From assembly GCA_002901265.1 (NCBI GenBank), contig PPHI01000069.1, forward strand, positions 1 through 51,068: a DNA stretch of 51,068 nt, given 5' to 3'. Under the pieces are notes generated by a model. The model had not been told where the DNA came from. It saw only the letters and a program-made list of their open reading frames with translations, and made no database searches. The stretch is from Rhodopirellula baltica. GTDB lineage: Bacteria; Planctomycetota; Planctomycetia; Pirellulales; Pirellulaceae. Positions within the stretch are counted from its first letter, which is position 1; every line of letters begins with the position of its first letter. Below, piece by piece: positions 15,379-23,920 of the stretch. The position numbers were made by a program, and so were the translations under genes.

Positions 15379-16212
15379 TTACGGTTTCTCGAACAAGAAA
15401 ACGCCCCACGTCAGATGTCCGTTGGAGCCGCCATCAATCCAGTATTGCAACCCACGCTTCATGCGCGTGATGTACTCGGGCGAAATCTCCTGTTGTAGGT
15501 CTGGTTCCAATTCGGAGGTGCGCCGCAAGACGTTCGAGTAGTGTCGTACAAGGTCTTCGGTGCGTTGATGGAAACCGCGGTCGATCCACCCCAGTTCGGC
15601 GGCGTAGCCTTGGTAGGTTGCCGGAGAGCTCAGGTCGCTGAGGTGCAGTCGATCGAGAATCGGCTGCAACACCTCTTGCGGGCAGGTGTCAGACTTCATC
15701 GGGTCGGTCATCACGAACAGACCCGTATGACGCAGGATTCGATGAACTTCTTGGAAGACTTGTTGTCGATCACCGGAATGCAGGATCGCGTCTTGAGACC
15801 AGAGAATATCGAAAGAGGCGTCGTCGCAGGGAACGGATTCGAACCTTCCATCAAGGACATCGATTTGGTCGGTGAGTCCGGCTTGTTCGTTCAACTCGCG
15901 GTTGCGTTCGTTTTCGACATCAGAAAGGTTCAGGCAGGTGACGTGGCAGCCGTAGGTTTGTGCCAAGTGACGCGCGGCGCCGCCATATCCGGAACCGATG
16001 TCAAGGACACGGCTGTTCGCGTTCAGGTTGCTAAGGCGTTCGCATAGATAACGTACCGTGCGGTGACTGGCGTCACGGATCGGTTCGTTCGCATCGCGAT
16101 ACATCCCGACATGGATGTCTTCGCCGCCCCAAACGCTGGCATAGAAACGGTCGGCGTCTGTGCTGTTGTAGTAGTCACGAGCAATCGTTGTGGCTTGTTC
16201 TGAGGAACTCAT
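15379..16212 (-). CDS. Sarcosine/dimethylglycine N-methyltransferase
   Basis: A 277-aa SAM-dependent methyltransferase. The N-terminus YYNSTDADRFYASVWGGEDI is typical of SDMT, which methylates sarcosine and dimethylglycine to glycine betaine. The SAM-binding motif VLDIGSGYGGAARHLA is at about residues 69-84, and the SQDAILHSGDR segment corresponds to the post-II loop. The start ATG overlaps the stop of the upstream methyltransferase as ATGA, so translation is coupled. With its partner it forms the glycine-to-betaine pathway known from halophiles, cyanobacteria and some planctomycetes. Confidence 0.9.
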   Translation of the reverse strand: MSSSEQATTIARDYYNSTDADRFYASVWGGEDIHVGMYRDANEPIRDASHRTVRYLCERLSNLNANSRVLDIGSGYGGAARHLAQTYGCHVTCLNLSDVENERNRELNEQAGLTDQIDVLDGRFESVPCDDASFDILWSQDAILHSGDRQQVFQEVHRILRHTGLFVMTDPMKSDTCPQEVLQPILDRLHLSDLSSPATYQGYAAELGWIDRGFHQRTEDLVRHYSNVLRRTSELEPDLQQEISPEYITRMKRGLQYWIDGGSNGHLTWGVFLFEKP

Positions 16213-17072
16213 TCGTTTTCACCCTCGTTGTTGTTTTCGTCGTTGGGGCAAACGTATTTTTTTTCGGCGACATGGATGAAAAAGTCTGGATCGGATTCCT
16301 GGTACGTTTCCATGAAATCGCCGTATGTCTGCACGGTGGGGAAGCCCGCTTCTTTGATCAATCGCCGGGTGTATTCTTTGCGAAGCGGATACATGTTGAG
16401 GTGGTAGACCGAGCCGTCTGCGAATTCATAGCGAAAACGCGCAAGCCCTTCGTCGACGTGTTCAGGAGCCGCAGACACCTTTTCCCCGCAGTAGTAATAC
16501 TTGTGCTGGGAACTGAAGCCATGATCGATGATCGAGTCATAGTTGCGTTGATCGAGAATCAACATGCCGTCATAGACCAGCGCCGAGTAGAACTCAGCCA
16601 ACGCTTTTCGGCGGTCGACTTCGTTGAACAGGTGTGTAAAAGAATTTCCCAAGCAGATCACGGCATCGAAGCGGCCGTCGCAGTCGCGATTGAGCCACCT
16701 CCAGTCCGCTTGGTTTGTGCGTAGGACATGTCCTCGTTTGCGTGCATTCTCGAAGGCCCGCGAAAGCATGTAGGGACTGCCATCGACGCTAACGACGTCA
16801 AACCCGGCTTCAATCAGACGTACCGAATGGAATCCCGTCCCGGTTGCGACGTCCAGAACTCGCTTGACGCCTCGGCTTCGCAGTTCCTCAATGAAAAACT
16901 CGCCTTCGGATTCCCAGCGTTGCTCCCAGTCGATCAGTTCATCCCACTTTTCGACAAAGCCTCGGACGTACTCGTCAGTGTATTGATTCGTGTCTCTCAC
17001 TTCTTTTGGACTCAAACCATAGTCTTGGTCTTGGTACTTCAGGAGTGAGCTCGAAGTTTCGTGTTTATCCAC
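16209..17072 (-). CDS. Glycine/sarcosine N-methyltransferase
   Basis: A 287-aa protein with a GTG start. YGLSPKEVRDTNQYTDEYV, then FVEKWDELIDWEQRWESEG and the SAM motif VLDVATGTGFHSVRL (about residues 73-87), then DWRWLNRD and ICLGNSFTHLF, are the standard sequence of GSMT, which converts glycine to sarcosine and dimethylglycine. It is the first gene of the operon GSMT-SDMT-BCCT. A near-perfect inverted repeat (17123-17142) lies about 50 bp upstream and a MarR regulator is divergently transcribed, so control by osmotic state through that regulator is likely. The protein is free of truncation. Confidence 0.93.
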   Translation of the reverse strand: MDKHETSSSLLKYQDQDYGLSPKEVRDTNQYTDEYVRGFVEKWDELIDWEQRWESEGEFFIEELRSRGVKRVLDVATGTGFHSVRLIEAGFDVVSVDGSPYMLSRAFENARKRGHVLRTNQADWRWLNRDCDGRFDAVICLGNSFTHLFNEVDRRKALAEFYSALVYDGMLILDQRNYDSIIDHGFSSQHKYYYCGEKVSAAPEHVDEGLARFRYEFADGSVYHLNMYPLRKEYTRRLIKEAGFPTVQTYGDFMETYQESDPDFFIHVAEKKYVCPNDENNNEGENE

Positions 17073-17122
17073 GTAATTGCCGTGTTTTCGGTGTCTGGTT
17101 GAAAATGAGACCCTTGGAACGT

Positions 17123-17142
17123 AACAGAAAATGCTTTCTGTT
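17123..17142. promoter_or_regulatory. Inverted repeat, candidate MarR operator
   Basis: AACAGAAA-ATGC-TTTCTGTT is an 8-bp perfect inverted repeat with a 4-bp centre. It lies in the 245-bp region between the divergent GSMT and MarR-type genes, about 50 bp upstream of the GSMT start. A dimeric MarR protein would bind a site of this size and symmetry. Confidence 0.45.
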
Positions 17143-17317
17143 GAAAGTTTTAGATTGGGGGATCGTTTCAGCTGGAAGCATTGTTGCCCACCGTTTCCCC
17201 GGCCAGGGGGTCAATCTTCACACCGATTTTGCTAAACATTTGGAGAAGGTGTTTCACTCGTTTGCCACTCCTGATCCCCATCCCGAAATTCTCCCCCCCC
17301 AAGACCCGTGATTCCGT

Positions 17318-17800
17318 ATGGACCTGAGTCATGAAGATCAGATCGTTGCCGCAATTCGGCAAATCATCCGCGCGGTGGATCTGCATTCACGTCGATTGGT
17401 ACAAGGGCACGGCTTAACGGGACCACAGCTAGCGGTGTTGCAGGAGACGTCGCGTTTGGGGCCCGTCGCTCCGAGTGCCTTGGCGCGTTCGGTTCACTTG
17501 AGCCAACCGACGATCACCGGGGTGTTGAAGCGTTTGGAGTCACGCGGGCTCGTTCAGCGAGAACGAAACGAGAGTGATCGACGTTCGGTGACATTTGATA
17601 TCACCGAGCTCGGTAAGCAAACGTTGGCAGCCTCGCCATCGTTACTGCAAGACGAGTTCCGTGTCGCGCTTAGTCGGCTGGAGGAATGGGAACGTTTGCA
17701 GATTTTGTCGACGTTGCAAAGGGTTGCGACGCTGATGGATGCGGGCGATCTCGATGCGTCGCCTCACCTGATGCCAGGTGACCTGACGGAAGGAGCTTGA
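17318..17800 (+). CDS. MarR family transcriptional regulator
   Basis: A 160-aa winged-helix protein. Residues about 20-110 form the MarR domain: GLTGPQLAVLQETSRLGPVA, the recognition helix SQPTITGVLKRLESRGLV, and the wing RERNESDRRSVTFDITELGK. The dimer helices are at both ends. It is divergent from the glycine betaine operon. MarR proteins of the EctR/CosR type repress compatible-solute operons at low salinity in several marine bacteria, so that role is the best guess here from position, not proven. Confidence 0.85.
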   Translation: MDLSHEDQIVAAIRQIIRAVDLHSRRLVQGHGLTGPQLAVLQETSRLGPVAPSALARSVHLSQPTITGVLKRLESRGLVQRERNESDRRSVTFDITELGKQTLAASPSLLQDEFRVALSRLEEWERLQILSTLQRVATLMDAGDLDASPHLMPGDLTEGA

Positions 17801-17809
17801 AGAGCTGTC

Positions 17810-18391
17810 CTACCGCGATAGGGGCTGGGATAGCGACGGGGGGATGGGGAATCCGAGAAGCTGCGCCGCTTGGATGGGAGGCTCTTCCAATGCGGTCTCA
17901 TCCAGGCTGAGGTCTTTTTCGTCCGCCCTGTTGGCGTTCTGTTTCGACAAGGCACGCAGTTGTTCTGGCGGCATCAGGTCGATGACTCGGCCGATCTTGC
18001 TGGTCGTTTTGGAGAGCGAATGGTCGACCGATTTGGCGTGTGTTTTCAACGAGCTGACTGCAGAAGCGAGCTCGCGAATCTCTTCGGGCCTTGCGGATCG
18101 GCCAGTGGATGTCATTAGGTCCAGCTTCGCTTGGACGCTGGCCAGTTGTTCGGAAAGTTTGGCCACTTCGGCTTCGGCGACGGCAACTTGTTCGCTCGCA
18201 TCAAAGACGTCTTCGATACCGAATTCGACGCCGGCGAAAGAGGAGATGCCGGCGCGTTCGAGTTGTGACTTGACGAAGCTTGGGGCGATGATCAGCAAAA
18301 CCATCGCCGCCACGATCATTGCCTCACGTGTCGCGGCAAACAGGTCGCGTAGGTCGGCCCACTTCGATTTGCGTTCTTCGCCTTCAGCCAC
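17810..18391 (-). CDS. Membrane-anchored coiled-coil protein, unknown function
   Basis: A 193-aa protein from GTG 18391, which has AAGGAG seven bases upstream; the longer frame from 18415 lacks such a site. One membrane helix near the N-terminus (about residues 23-42, AMIVAAMVLLIIAPSF) is followed by a long coiled coil (about 65-140, VAVAEAEVAKLSEQLASVQA and on) and a Pro-rich tail. The coiled coil is probably outside the inner membrane. It converges with the MarR-type gene with a 9-bp gap. No family is recognised. Confidence 0.65.
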   Translation of the reverse strand: MAEGEERKSKWADLRDLFAATREAMIVAAMVLLIIAPSFVKSQLERAGISSFAGVEFGIEDVFDASEQVAVAEAEVAKLSEQLASVQAKLDLMTSTGRSARPEEIRELASAVSSLKTHAKSVDHSLSKTTSKIGRVIDLMPPEQLRALSKQNANRADEKDLSLDETALEEPPIQAAQLLGFPIPPSLSQPLSR

Positions 18392-18463
18392 GGTGTTTCT
18401 CCTTGCTCCACTCAACCGTCCGTCAAACCGGATTGTTCAATATTCGCGCGGGTGGCGTCCAGA

Positions 18464-21415
18464 TCATTCCGGACCGCGTGAAACTCCCTCGGCCCCGGCA
18501 TCCGGCGGGGAAGTACTGATCAAATACGCCAGCAGATCGGCCGCTTGCGATGCGGTCATACCCGAAAGTAATTGGTCGGGCATTGCGGATTTTTCTGCTG
18601 GTTGCGAACGTTCGATTTCGTTGTGATCGACAACATGTGGCTTGCCTGAGGAGTCAACCAAGGTGATCGAATCGCTGGTGTTTGCGGTCACGATTCCGAC
18701 GATGATTTGGCCATCGGCGGTCAGGATCTGTTGCGAACGAAACTTCGCCTCGATCTTCGCGGAGGGTTGCAAAATACTGGTCAAGATTTCCAGTGGTGAC
18801 TGATTGGCGGCGATACCGGTTAGGTCGGGACCGACAAGTTTTCCGACGGATCCGATGCGGTGGCAGGAGCGACAGTTGATGTCTCTGGATTCTTCGAACA
18901 ACTGGCGCCCGCGGTCGCTGGAGCCTTCGATGGCGAGCAGCGTTTGTGGATCGATGTCAGGGCCGAGTCGCTGTGTGCGTTGCTGTTCCGGCAGATACGG
19001 TTCGAACAGGTCTCGGGTCAGCGAGTCGTCGCTGGTGAGTGCCAGTTGGATGATTTGGTCGCGTGTCGGTTGGGGAAGTTTTCCAAGGCCAACAGCCAAT
19101 GACAGGGCGAGTGCATGTTGTGGGGTGTCGAGATAGCGGTTGGCTTCTGCGGCAAGGTCCGATGAATCTTCAAGTCTTGCTTCAACAGTCTTCCATTGGA
19201 ATTCCCTATTGGATTTTGCCATTGAGACGGTCCAGTCGTGCAGTAATCGGACCCCGTCGATGTCTGTTACCCTCGATCCGAATTGTGGCATGTGGCCACG
19301 TCCTGACTTCAGAATGCGGTAGAGCAGAATACTGCGATACGGATCACCAGGCGCGATCACGCGAGCGTCGTCGATCCCAAAGTTGCCCTGCGCAGGAATC
19401 TCATTGACGAAGTTGTTCGTTTGCAAGGTTTTGGTGATATCGAAATTGAAGTTCGCGGTGCCGCCGCCTTGCGGCCGATGGCATGACGAACAGTTGAGCG
19501 ACAAATACGATCGGGCACGCCGTGTAAGTGATTGCGAGGTATCGTGTGGTGATGCGATCGCGTCGGGCCAATCGAATTTGTTTTGGAAGTAGCCTTTGTC
19601 GTAGAGCCGGTCCAGTTGATTTTCGCCGTGATCGACAAGGTTCAATTGAGGGAGCCAAAATCCTTGGACGGTGCCACCAGCCCAGATATGACAGAGCAGG
19701 CATTCGCTGCGACTGGCGTGTCGCCAAGTTTGTGTGCGACTTCCGCCTGGTGAATCGGAGTCAATAATTTGCAGCTTGGTTTCGCTTGCGATGTCATCTT
19801 GCAGGATTGCGTCGGTCTGATCGGCGTTCCAGACATAGTTGTATGCCCGCCATTCATCATCCGGCAGATGCAGGATCTGTGTTTCCAAATGCGTTATCGT
19901 TGACTTGTCATTTGGGTCGCGATAGTAGCTGACCGTTTTGGCGACGACGGTATCAATCGGAAATTGGAACCGTCCGCTGACGATCGGCCGTTGCCAATCG
20001 TCATAGTCGTACAGCCCCAATTGCTCATCGTTGGGGACTCCGATCCATTGTCTGGAATGTGTGCCGTCGGCCCAGTGTGACGCGTTGATTTGGTATTCGA
20101 TCACACCCGACGAAGGTTGCTGTGCGACGACATCGTCAAACAAACCCGTCTGGCTGAGTCGTTTGGGAAACGCTTCGGGGTGATTGACGGCATCGTTGGG
20201 ATCGAGCCGCATTATGGTGCCGTCGAATCCGACCAAAAGCACTTCGCCAGAGGGATCGAGCATGAAGCAAACGATTTGCAGTGACGTGTCGAGCAGTTCT
20301 TTCTGCCAAAGGACTGTGTCACCATCCGATTTGAGTGCCCAAACCTTGCCGGTCATCCAGTCGCCATAGATGTACGCGCCTTTTAGTTCGGGCAGTCGAT
20401 CGCTTTGCCAGAAATGACCACCGGTGATCGAACGCGAATCGAGGTGCGTGTGTTCAAACAATGGCGGGGTGATCGGTACACGTGGCTGGCGTCCTTGTTT
20501 GACAACCTGGCTGCCTTCCATCAGGCTCCAACCGTGATTCCGACCACGCGTGACTCGGTGGATCATCTCACGCATTTCCCAACCGACGTCTGCTGCCAGC
20601 AGGTCGCCATTGTCCGGGTTGAAGGCGATCTTCCAGGGATTGCGGAGACCGAACGACCAGATTTCGCCGCGGGCATTCGGTACGCCGACAAACGGATTGT
20701 CGGCGGGGATACGATAAGTCACATCGCCTTCGGGAAGGTCGACATCGATGCGCAAGATGGACGCTTCCAGATCACTCAGGTCCTGTCCGGTTTCTTCGGC
20801 GTCAGGCGGGTATGGCGCTTGCGTGTCACCAACGGAAACATACAGCATGCCGTCAGGTCCGAATTGCATCGAACTGCCGGTGTGGCCGGTCGGTTGCCAC
20901 TGGACCAATACTTGACGACTTTGGGGATCGACGGTGGGGACCGTTGGATCAATGACTTTAAATCGAGCGACCTTGGTTCCACGTTCTTCGCTACCGTTGT
21001 AGGTGTAGCAAACGAAGCACCAAGGGAACCGTTCGAGGTCGTGATGAAACAGAGTCGTCAGTGTCTGACCCACCGGCTGCCGATGGCAGTCGTTGAGGTC
21101 CAGCACCTTGGTCAGCTCGGCGGTGTTTGGATCGTTCGAAAAAGAGACGATCGGGCCGTTCTGTTGCGTCGCGATCCAGCGTTGAGCGTCTGGAAGCCAG
21201 GCAATGTCAGTCGGGTGATCGAGCTTGACGTTCTTGAAGACCCGCGTGGCTTTATAAGGCAGCGGTGGTTCCGGAGTGCCGTGGACGCGAGAAGAACGCC
21301 AGGGCGTCGCACGCTGTGGAGGATCTTCGGCGAGCAACGAGTTAACGAAGACGCCGGCAACGCCATGCAGAAGGACAGCAAGTCCAACGATTGAACGCAA
21401 ACACGCGGCACGCAT
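18464..21415 (-). CDS. Secreted sugar-dehydrogenase-like/triheme cytochrome protein
   Basis: A 983-aa protein with a signal peptide (about 1-29). Residues about 45-400 form a GSDH-type beta-propeller (GPDGMLYVSVGD, SFGLRNPWKIAFNPDNGDL, RGRNHGWSLMEG). The middle part (about 420-760) resembles the HNE_0200/SO_2930 type, with two CxxCH sites (572-576 CLLCH; 642-646 CSSCH). The C-terminal domain has a third (848-852 CRSCH) followed by VGPDLTGIA and a planctomycete heme-binding tail, as in TIGR02603. It probably oxidises a sugar or other substrate in the periplasm and passes electrons to its own hemes. PQQ use is inferred from the fold only. Confidence 0.85.
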   Translation of the reverse strand: MRAACLRSIVGLAVLLHGVAGVFVNSLLAEDPPQRATPWRSSRVHGTPEPPLPYKATRVFKNVKLDHPTDIAWLPDAQRWIATQQNGPIVSFSNDPNTAELTKVLDLNDCHRQPVGQTLTTLFHHDLERFPWCFVCYTYNGSEERGTKVARFKVIDPTVPTVDPQSRQVLVQWQPTGHTGSSMQFGPDGMLYVSVGDTQAPYPPDAEETGQDLSDLEASILRIDVDLPEGDVTYRIPADNPFVGVPNARGEIWSFGLRNPWKIAFNPDNGDLLAADVGWEMREMIHRVTRGRNHGWSLMEGSQVVKQGRQPRVPITPPLFEHTHLDSRSITGGHFWQSDRLPELKGAYIYGDWMTGKVWALKSDGDTVLWQKELLDTSLQIVCFMLDPSGEVLLVGFDGTIMRLDPNDAVNHPEAFPKRLSQTGLFDDVVAQQPSSGVIEYQINASHWADGTHSRQWIGVPNDEQLGLYDYDDWQRPIVSGRFQFPIDTVVAKTVSYYRDPNDKSTITHLETQILHLPDDEWRAYNYVWNADQTDAILQDDIASETKLQIIDSDSPGGSRTQTWRHASRSECLLCHIWAGGTVQGFWLPQLNLVDHGENQLDRLYDKGYFQNKFDWPDAIASPHDTSQSLTRRARSYLSLNCSSCHRPQGGGTANFNFDITKTLQTNNFVNEIPAQGNFGIDDARVIAPGDPYRSILLYRILKSGRGHMPQFGSRVTDIDGVRLLHDWTVSMAKSNREFQWKTVEARLEDSSDLAAEANRYLDTPQHALALSLAVGLGKLPQPTRDQIIQLALTSDDSLTRDLFEPYLPEQQRTQRLGPDIDPQTLLAIEGSSDRGRQLFEESRDINCRSCHRIGSVGKLVGPDLTGIAANQSPLEILTSILQPSAKIEAKFRSQQILTADGQIIVGIVTANTSDSITLVDSSGKPHVVDHNEIERSQPAEKSAMPDQLLSGMTASQAADLLAYLISTSPPDAGAEGVSRGPE

Positions 21416-21556
21416 TGTTTCCTGACTCCCGGCATAGCGAAGTGAATCACCGGAATAGTTTATCAGAAACGTTGTGACGCTTCGTTCGAAGTCAGGCTCA
21501 CAAGGCGACGAAGCCTTCGGTTCGTCGCCTTATCCAATCGGAGCGTCTTTCTGCTT

Positions 21557-23920
21557 CTATCGGGTCTGGATCATCCAGTCGGGAAGGCCACCCGGACGAC
21601 TGCACTCGCAACCACGCAATCGTGACATGATCGGCGCGGTCATTGACTGTCCATCGCTGAAGAAGAAATCGGGCGCGGGCTGTTGCTGGCCGCCGATTTC
21701 TTGCATCGTGCCGGCTCGGAACAAGCGACCGTTGATCATCACCAAGTCGACTTTTTCGGTGTGACGGATCTCTTCGGTCGGATCGAAGCCACGTTCGATC
21801 ACGATCAAGTCGGCGAGCTTACCGGTTTCGAGCGAGCCGATGTCAGCGTCGAGTCCCAGGTACTTTGCACCGTTGATCGTTCCGCAAGCGAGCGATTGCA
21901 TCGGTGTCATTCCACCTTGGACGAAGCTCCACAGTTCCCAGTGGGTGTCGATTCCATTCAATTGGCCGTGACCGCCGGCCTGGACCATGCCACCGTCTTC
22001 AACGACTTGCTTGGCGATTTCAGCAACACGAATGTGGTTGTAATCTTCCAGCGGTGCTTTTTGGCGGCGGTGTGACTGGGGGTGCAACTTGTGTGGCGGC
22101 AGGAAGCGGTTCAAACGCTCGTGTCGGAACAAGTCGTCGACTTCGTACCAATAGCGTTCACCAGAGATCCCGCCATAGGCCACGCACAGCGTTGGGGTGT
22201 AGCCGACGCTGGTTCCACGCCAGAGGTCATAGACGTCGTCATAGGCAGTTTGAACCGGAAGCGTGTGTTCGATGCCGGTGTGTCCGTCGACGATCATCGT
22301 CATGTTGTGCATGAACGTCGAACCGCCTTCGGGGACGACCATCATTTCCAATTCGCGTGCGGCAGCAAGGACTTGTTGTCGTTGATCGCGACGCGGTTGG
22401 TTGTAGCTTTTGACGCTGAACGCACCAGCGGCTTTCATCCGTGCGAGGTGGAACTTGGCGTCTTCCAGGTTTTCGATTTCTGCTTTGAAGGCACCGGCGG
22501 CACCATACAAAATCGTCCCGGTCGAAAACGTACGTGGGCCGAGAGTCTCACCCGCACGAATCATTTCGATCGCGGAGAACGTTCCACCGGTATCGTTCGA
22601 TGGGTCATGCGCGGTCGTGATGCCAAACGCCAATCGCGCGTAGTTCACCCAGTTTTGCTGAGGCGTGATGCCGTCGCTGGACATCGGGCCGTGAGCGTGC
22701 ACGTCGATCAGGCCTGGCAGGATGACCATGCCGGGAGTTGGAACCACGGTTGCGTCGTCTGGAATGTTGACTTCGCCTTTGGCACCGATCGCTTCGATGC
22801 GATTTCCGCGAACGACGATCGTCCCAGGGTTGATCACGCCTTGTTCGCCCATGGTGACGATCTTCGCCCCGACAAATGCGAAGGCCGTGTCGGGCGCTGC
22901 GGTTTTGGCTTCGAATCCGATCGCAAGTTCGGAAACGGAGCTTTCCGGTTTTTCCTCTTCGGTGCTTTCTTCTTCTGTCGACTCCGTCTTCGTCGGTTCA
23001 GTTTCCGGCTGGTCGCCGTTCAAGAACGCGAATGCTTTGTCGAGCGGTTTGCTGTAGAGGGTTGGTCCGAGTGTCCACAACAATTGGCTGCTATCGCCAG
23101 AGAAGTGGCACCAGTCACCCGCTTGCTCGCTGACTTTTGCAACCGGGATGGCGGATCCGTTCGGGCCAATGTCGATCGCTTTGCCCGCGTTGACCAGCGG
23201 AGTGACGTAGACGTTGAAGCGTTCGATGAAGGCGGCCCAGTTGCCGTCGGGTGAAATCTGGAACGTCGTGCCCCAGGTGCTTTTCAGGTGTTCGCGTTTG
23301 TCTTTACCATCCAAGCCGATCGAGCAGAGTTGCAAGTTGTCGGCGTTGGAATTGCGGGACGTCTGCAGGAAGTAAACGCGATCGCTGCTTTCGGCGAACT
23401 GTGGGGTCTCGCCAGAGTTGGTGATCAAGGTCGGTTCGCCACCGCGAGCGGCGACGCTGTACATGCCTGGCTCACGCGACCAAAGCGGCGAACGCAAGTA
23501 TCCGTCACCCGATTTGGTGTAGACGATTGATTGTCCGTCGGGTGAGAAAACGGGCTGCAGGTAATGGCCGGGATCTTGGGTGACCGTCCATGATTCGTCG
23601 CTGTTTGGGTCAACGGCGGCAACACGGATCGAACCGAGGTCTTTATCGTGCCACGTGGAGTAAACGACGTATTTGCCGTCACGAGAAAAACTAGGGTAGA
23701 ACTCCAAGTGATCGGTTTGTTCGGTCAAGCGACGTGGTTCGCCATCGGGCAACTGTTTCAGCCAGATTTTGCCAAGTGCTTGGTAGAGGACTTGGTCACC
23801 GCTAGGCGATTGGCTGACCCAACGCAGCATTTTGACAGGGAAGCGTTCCGGTGAAACTTCGACGTTGAAGCGAACGGCGTCGCGGATCTCTCGTTCGTCA
23901 ACGATGTGAAACGGGATCAC
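21557..23920 (-). CDS. Amidohydrolase with N-terminal beta-propeller half (second part of a split protein)
   Basis: The upstream part of this open frame (to 24178) is nonsense, so translation should begin at GTG 23920, whose GTGA overlaps the stop of the preceding gene. The 787-aa product starts with TolB-like propeller repeats (PSFSRDGKYVVYS, PVFSPDGQSIVYT), then a Glu-rich linker and an amidohydrolase domain with GLIDVHAHG, KSYNQPRR, GHTGIEH and HGQLNGIDTH, the metal-ligand positions of the family. It has no signal peptide. In relatives the propeller and hydrolase are one secreted chain of about 1,100 residues, so this gene and the next one upstream look like two halves of it. Confidence 0.8.
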   Translation of the reverse strand: MIPFHIVDEREIRDAVRFNVEVSPERFPVKMLRWVSQSPSGDQVLYQALGKIWLKQLPDGEPRRLTEQTDHLEFYPSFSRDGKYVVYSTWHDKDLGSIRVAAVDPNSDESWTVTQDPGHYLQPVFSPDGQSIVYTKSGDGYLRSPLWSREPGMYSVAARGGEPTLITNSGETPQFAESSDRVYFLQTSRNSNADNLQLCSIGLDGKDKREHLKSTWGTTFQISPDGNWAAFIERFNVYVTPLVNAGKAIDIGPNGSAIPVAKVSEQAGDWCHFSGDSSQLLWTLGPTLYSKPLDKAFAFLNGDQPETEPTKTESTEEESTEEEKPESSVSELAIGFEAKTAAPDTAFAFVGAKIVTMGEQGVINPGTIVVRGNRIEAIGAKGEVNIPDDATVVPTPGMVILPGLIDVHAHGPMSSDGITPQQNWVNYARLAFGITTAHDPSNDTGGTFSAIEMIRAGETLGPRTFSTGTILYGAAGAFKAEIENLEDAKFHLARMKAAGAFSVKSYNQPRRDQRQQVLAAARELEMMVVPEGGSTFMHNMTMIVDGHTGIEHTLPVQTAYDDVYDLWRGTSVGYTPTLCVAYGGISGERYWYEVDDLFRHERLNRFLPPHKLHPQSHRRQKAPLEDYNHIRVAEIAKQVVEDGGMVQAGGHGQLNGIDTHWELWSFVQGGMTPMQSLACGTINGAKYLGLDADIGSLETGKLADLIVIERGFDPTEEIRHTEKVDLVMINGRLFRAGTMQEIGGQQQPAPDFFFSDGQSMTAPIMSRLRGCECSRPGGLPDWMIQTR

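Noticed and set aside
20405..21394. A 329-codon forward frame.
   Set aside because: It is the antisense of the sugar-dehydrogenase gene, which has a signal peptide, known domains and heme motifs. High-GC codon use opens the opposite strand.
22082..23254. A 390-codon forward frame.
   Set aside because: Antisense shadow of the amidohydrolase gene; no motif or ribosome site of its own.
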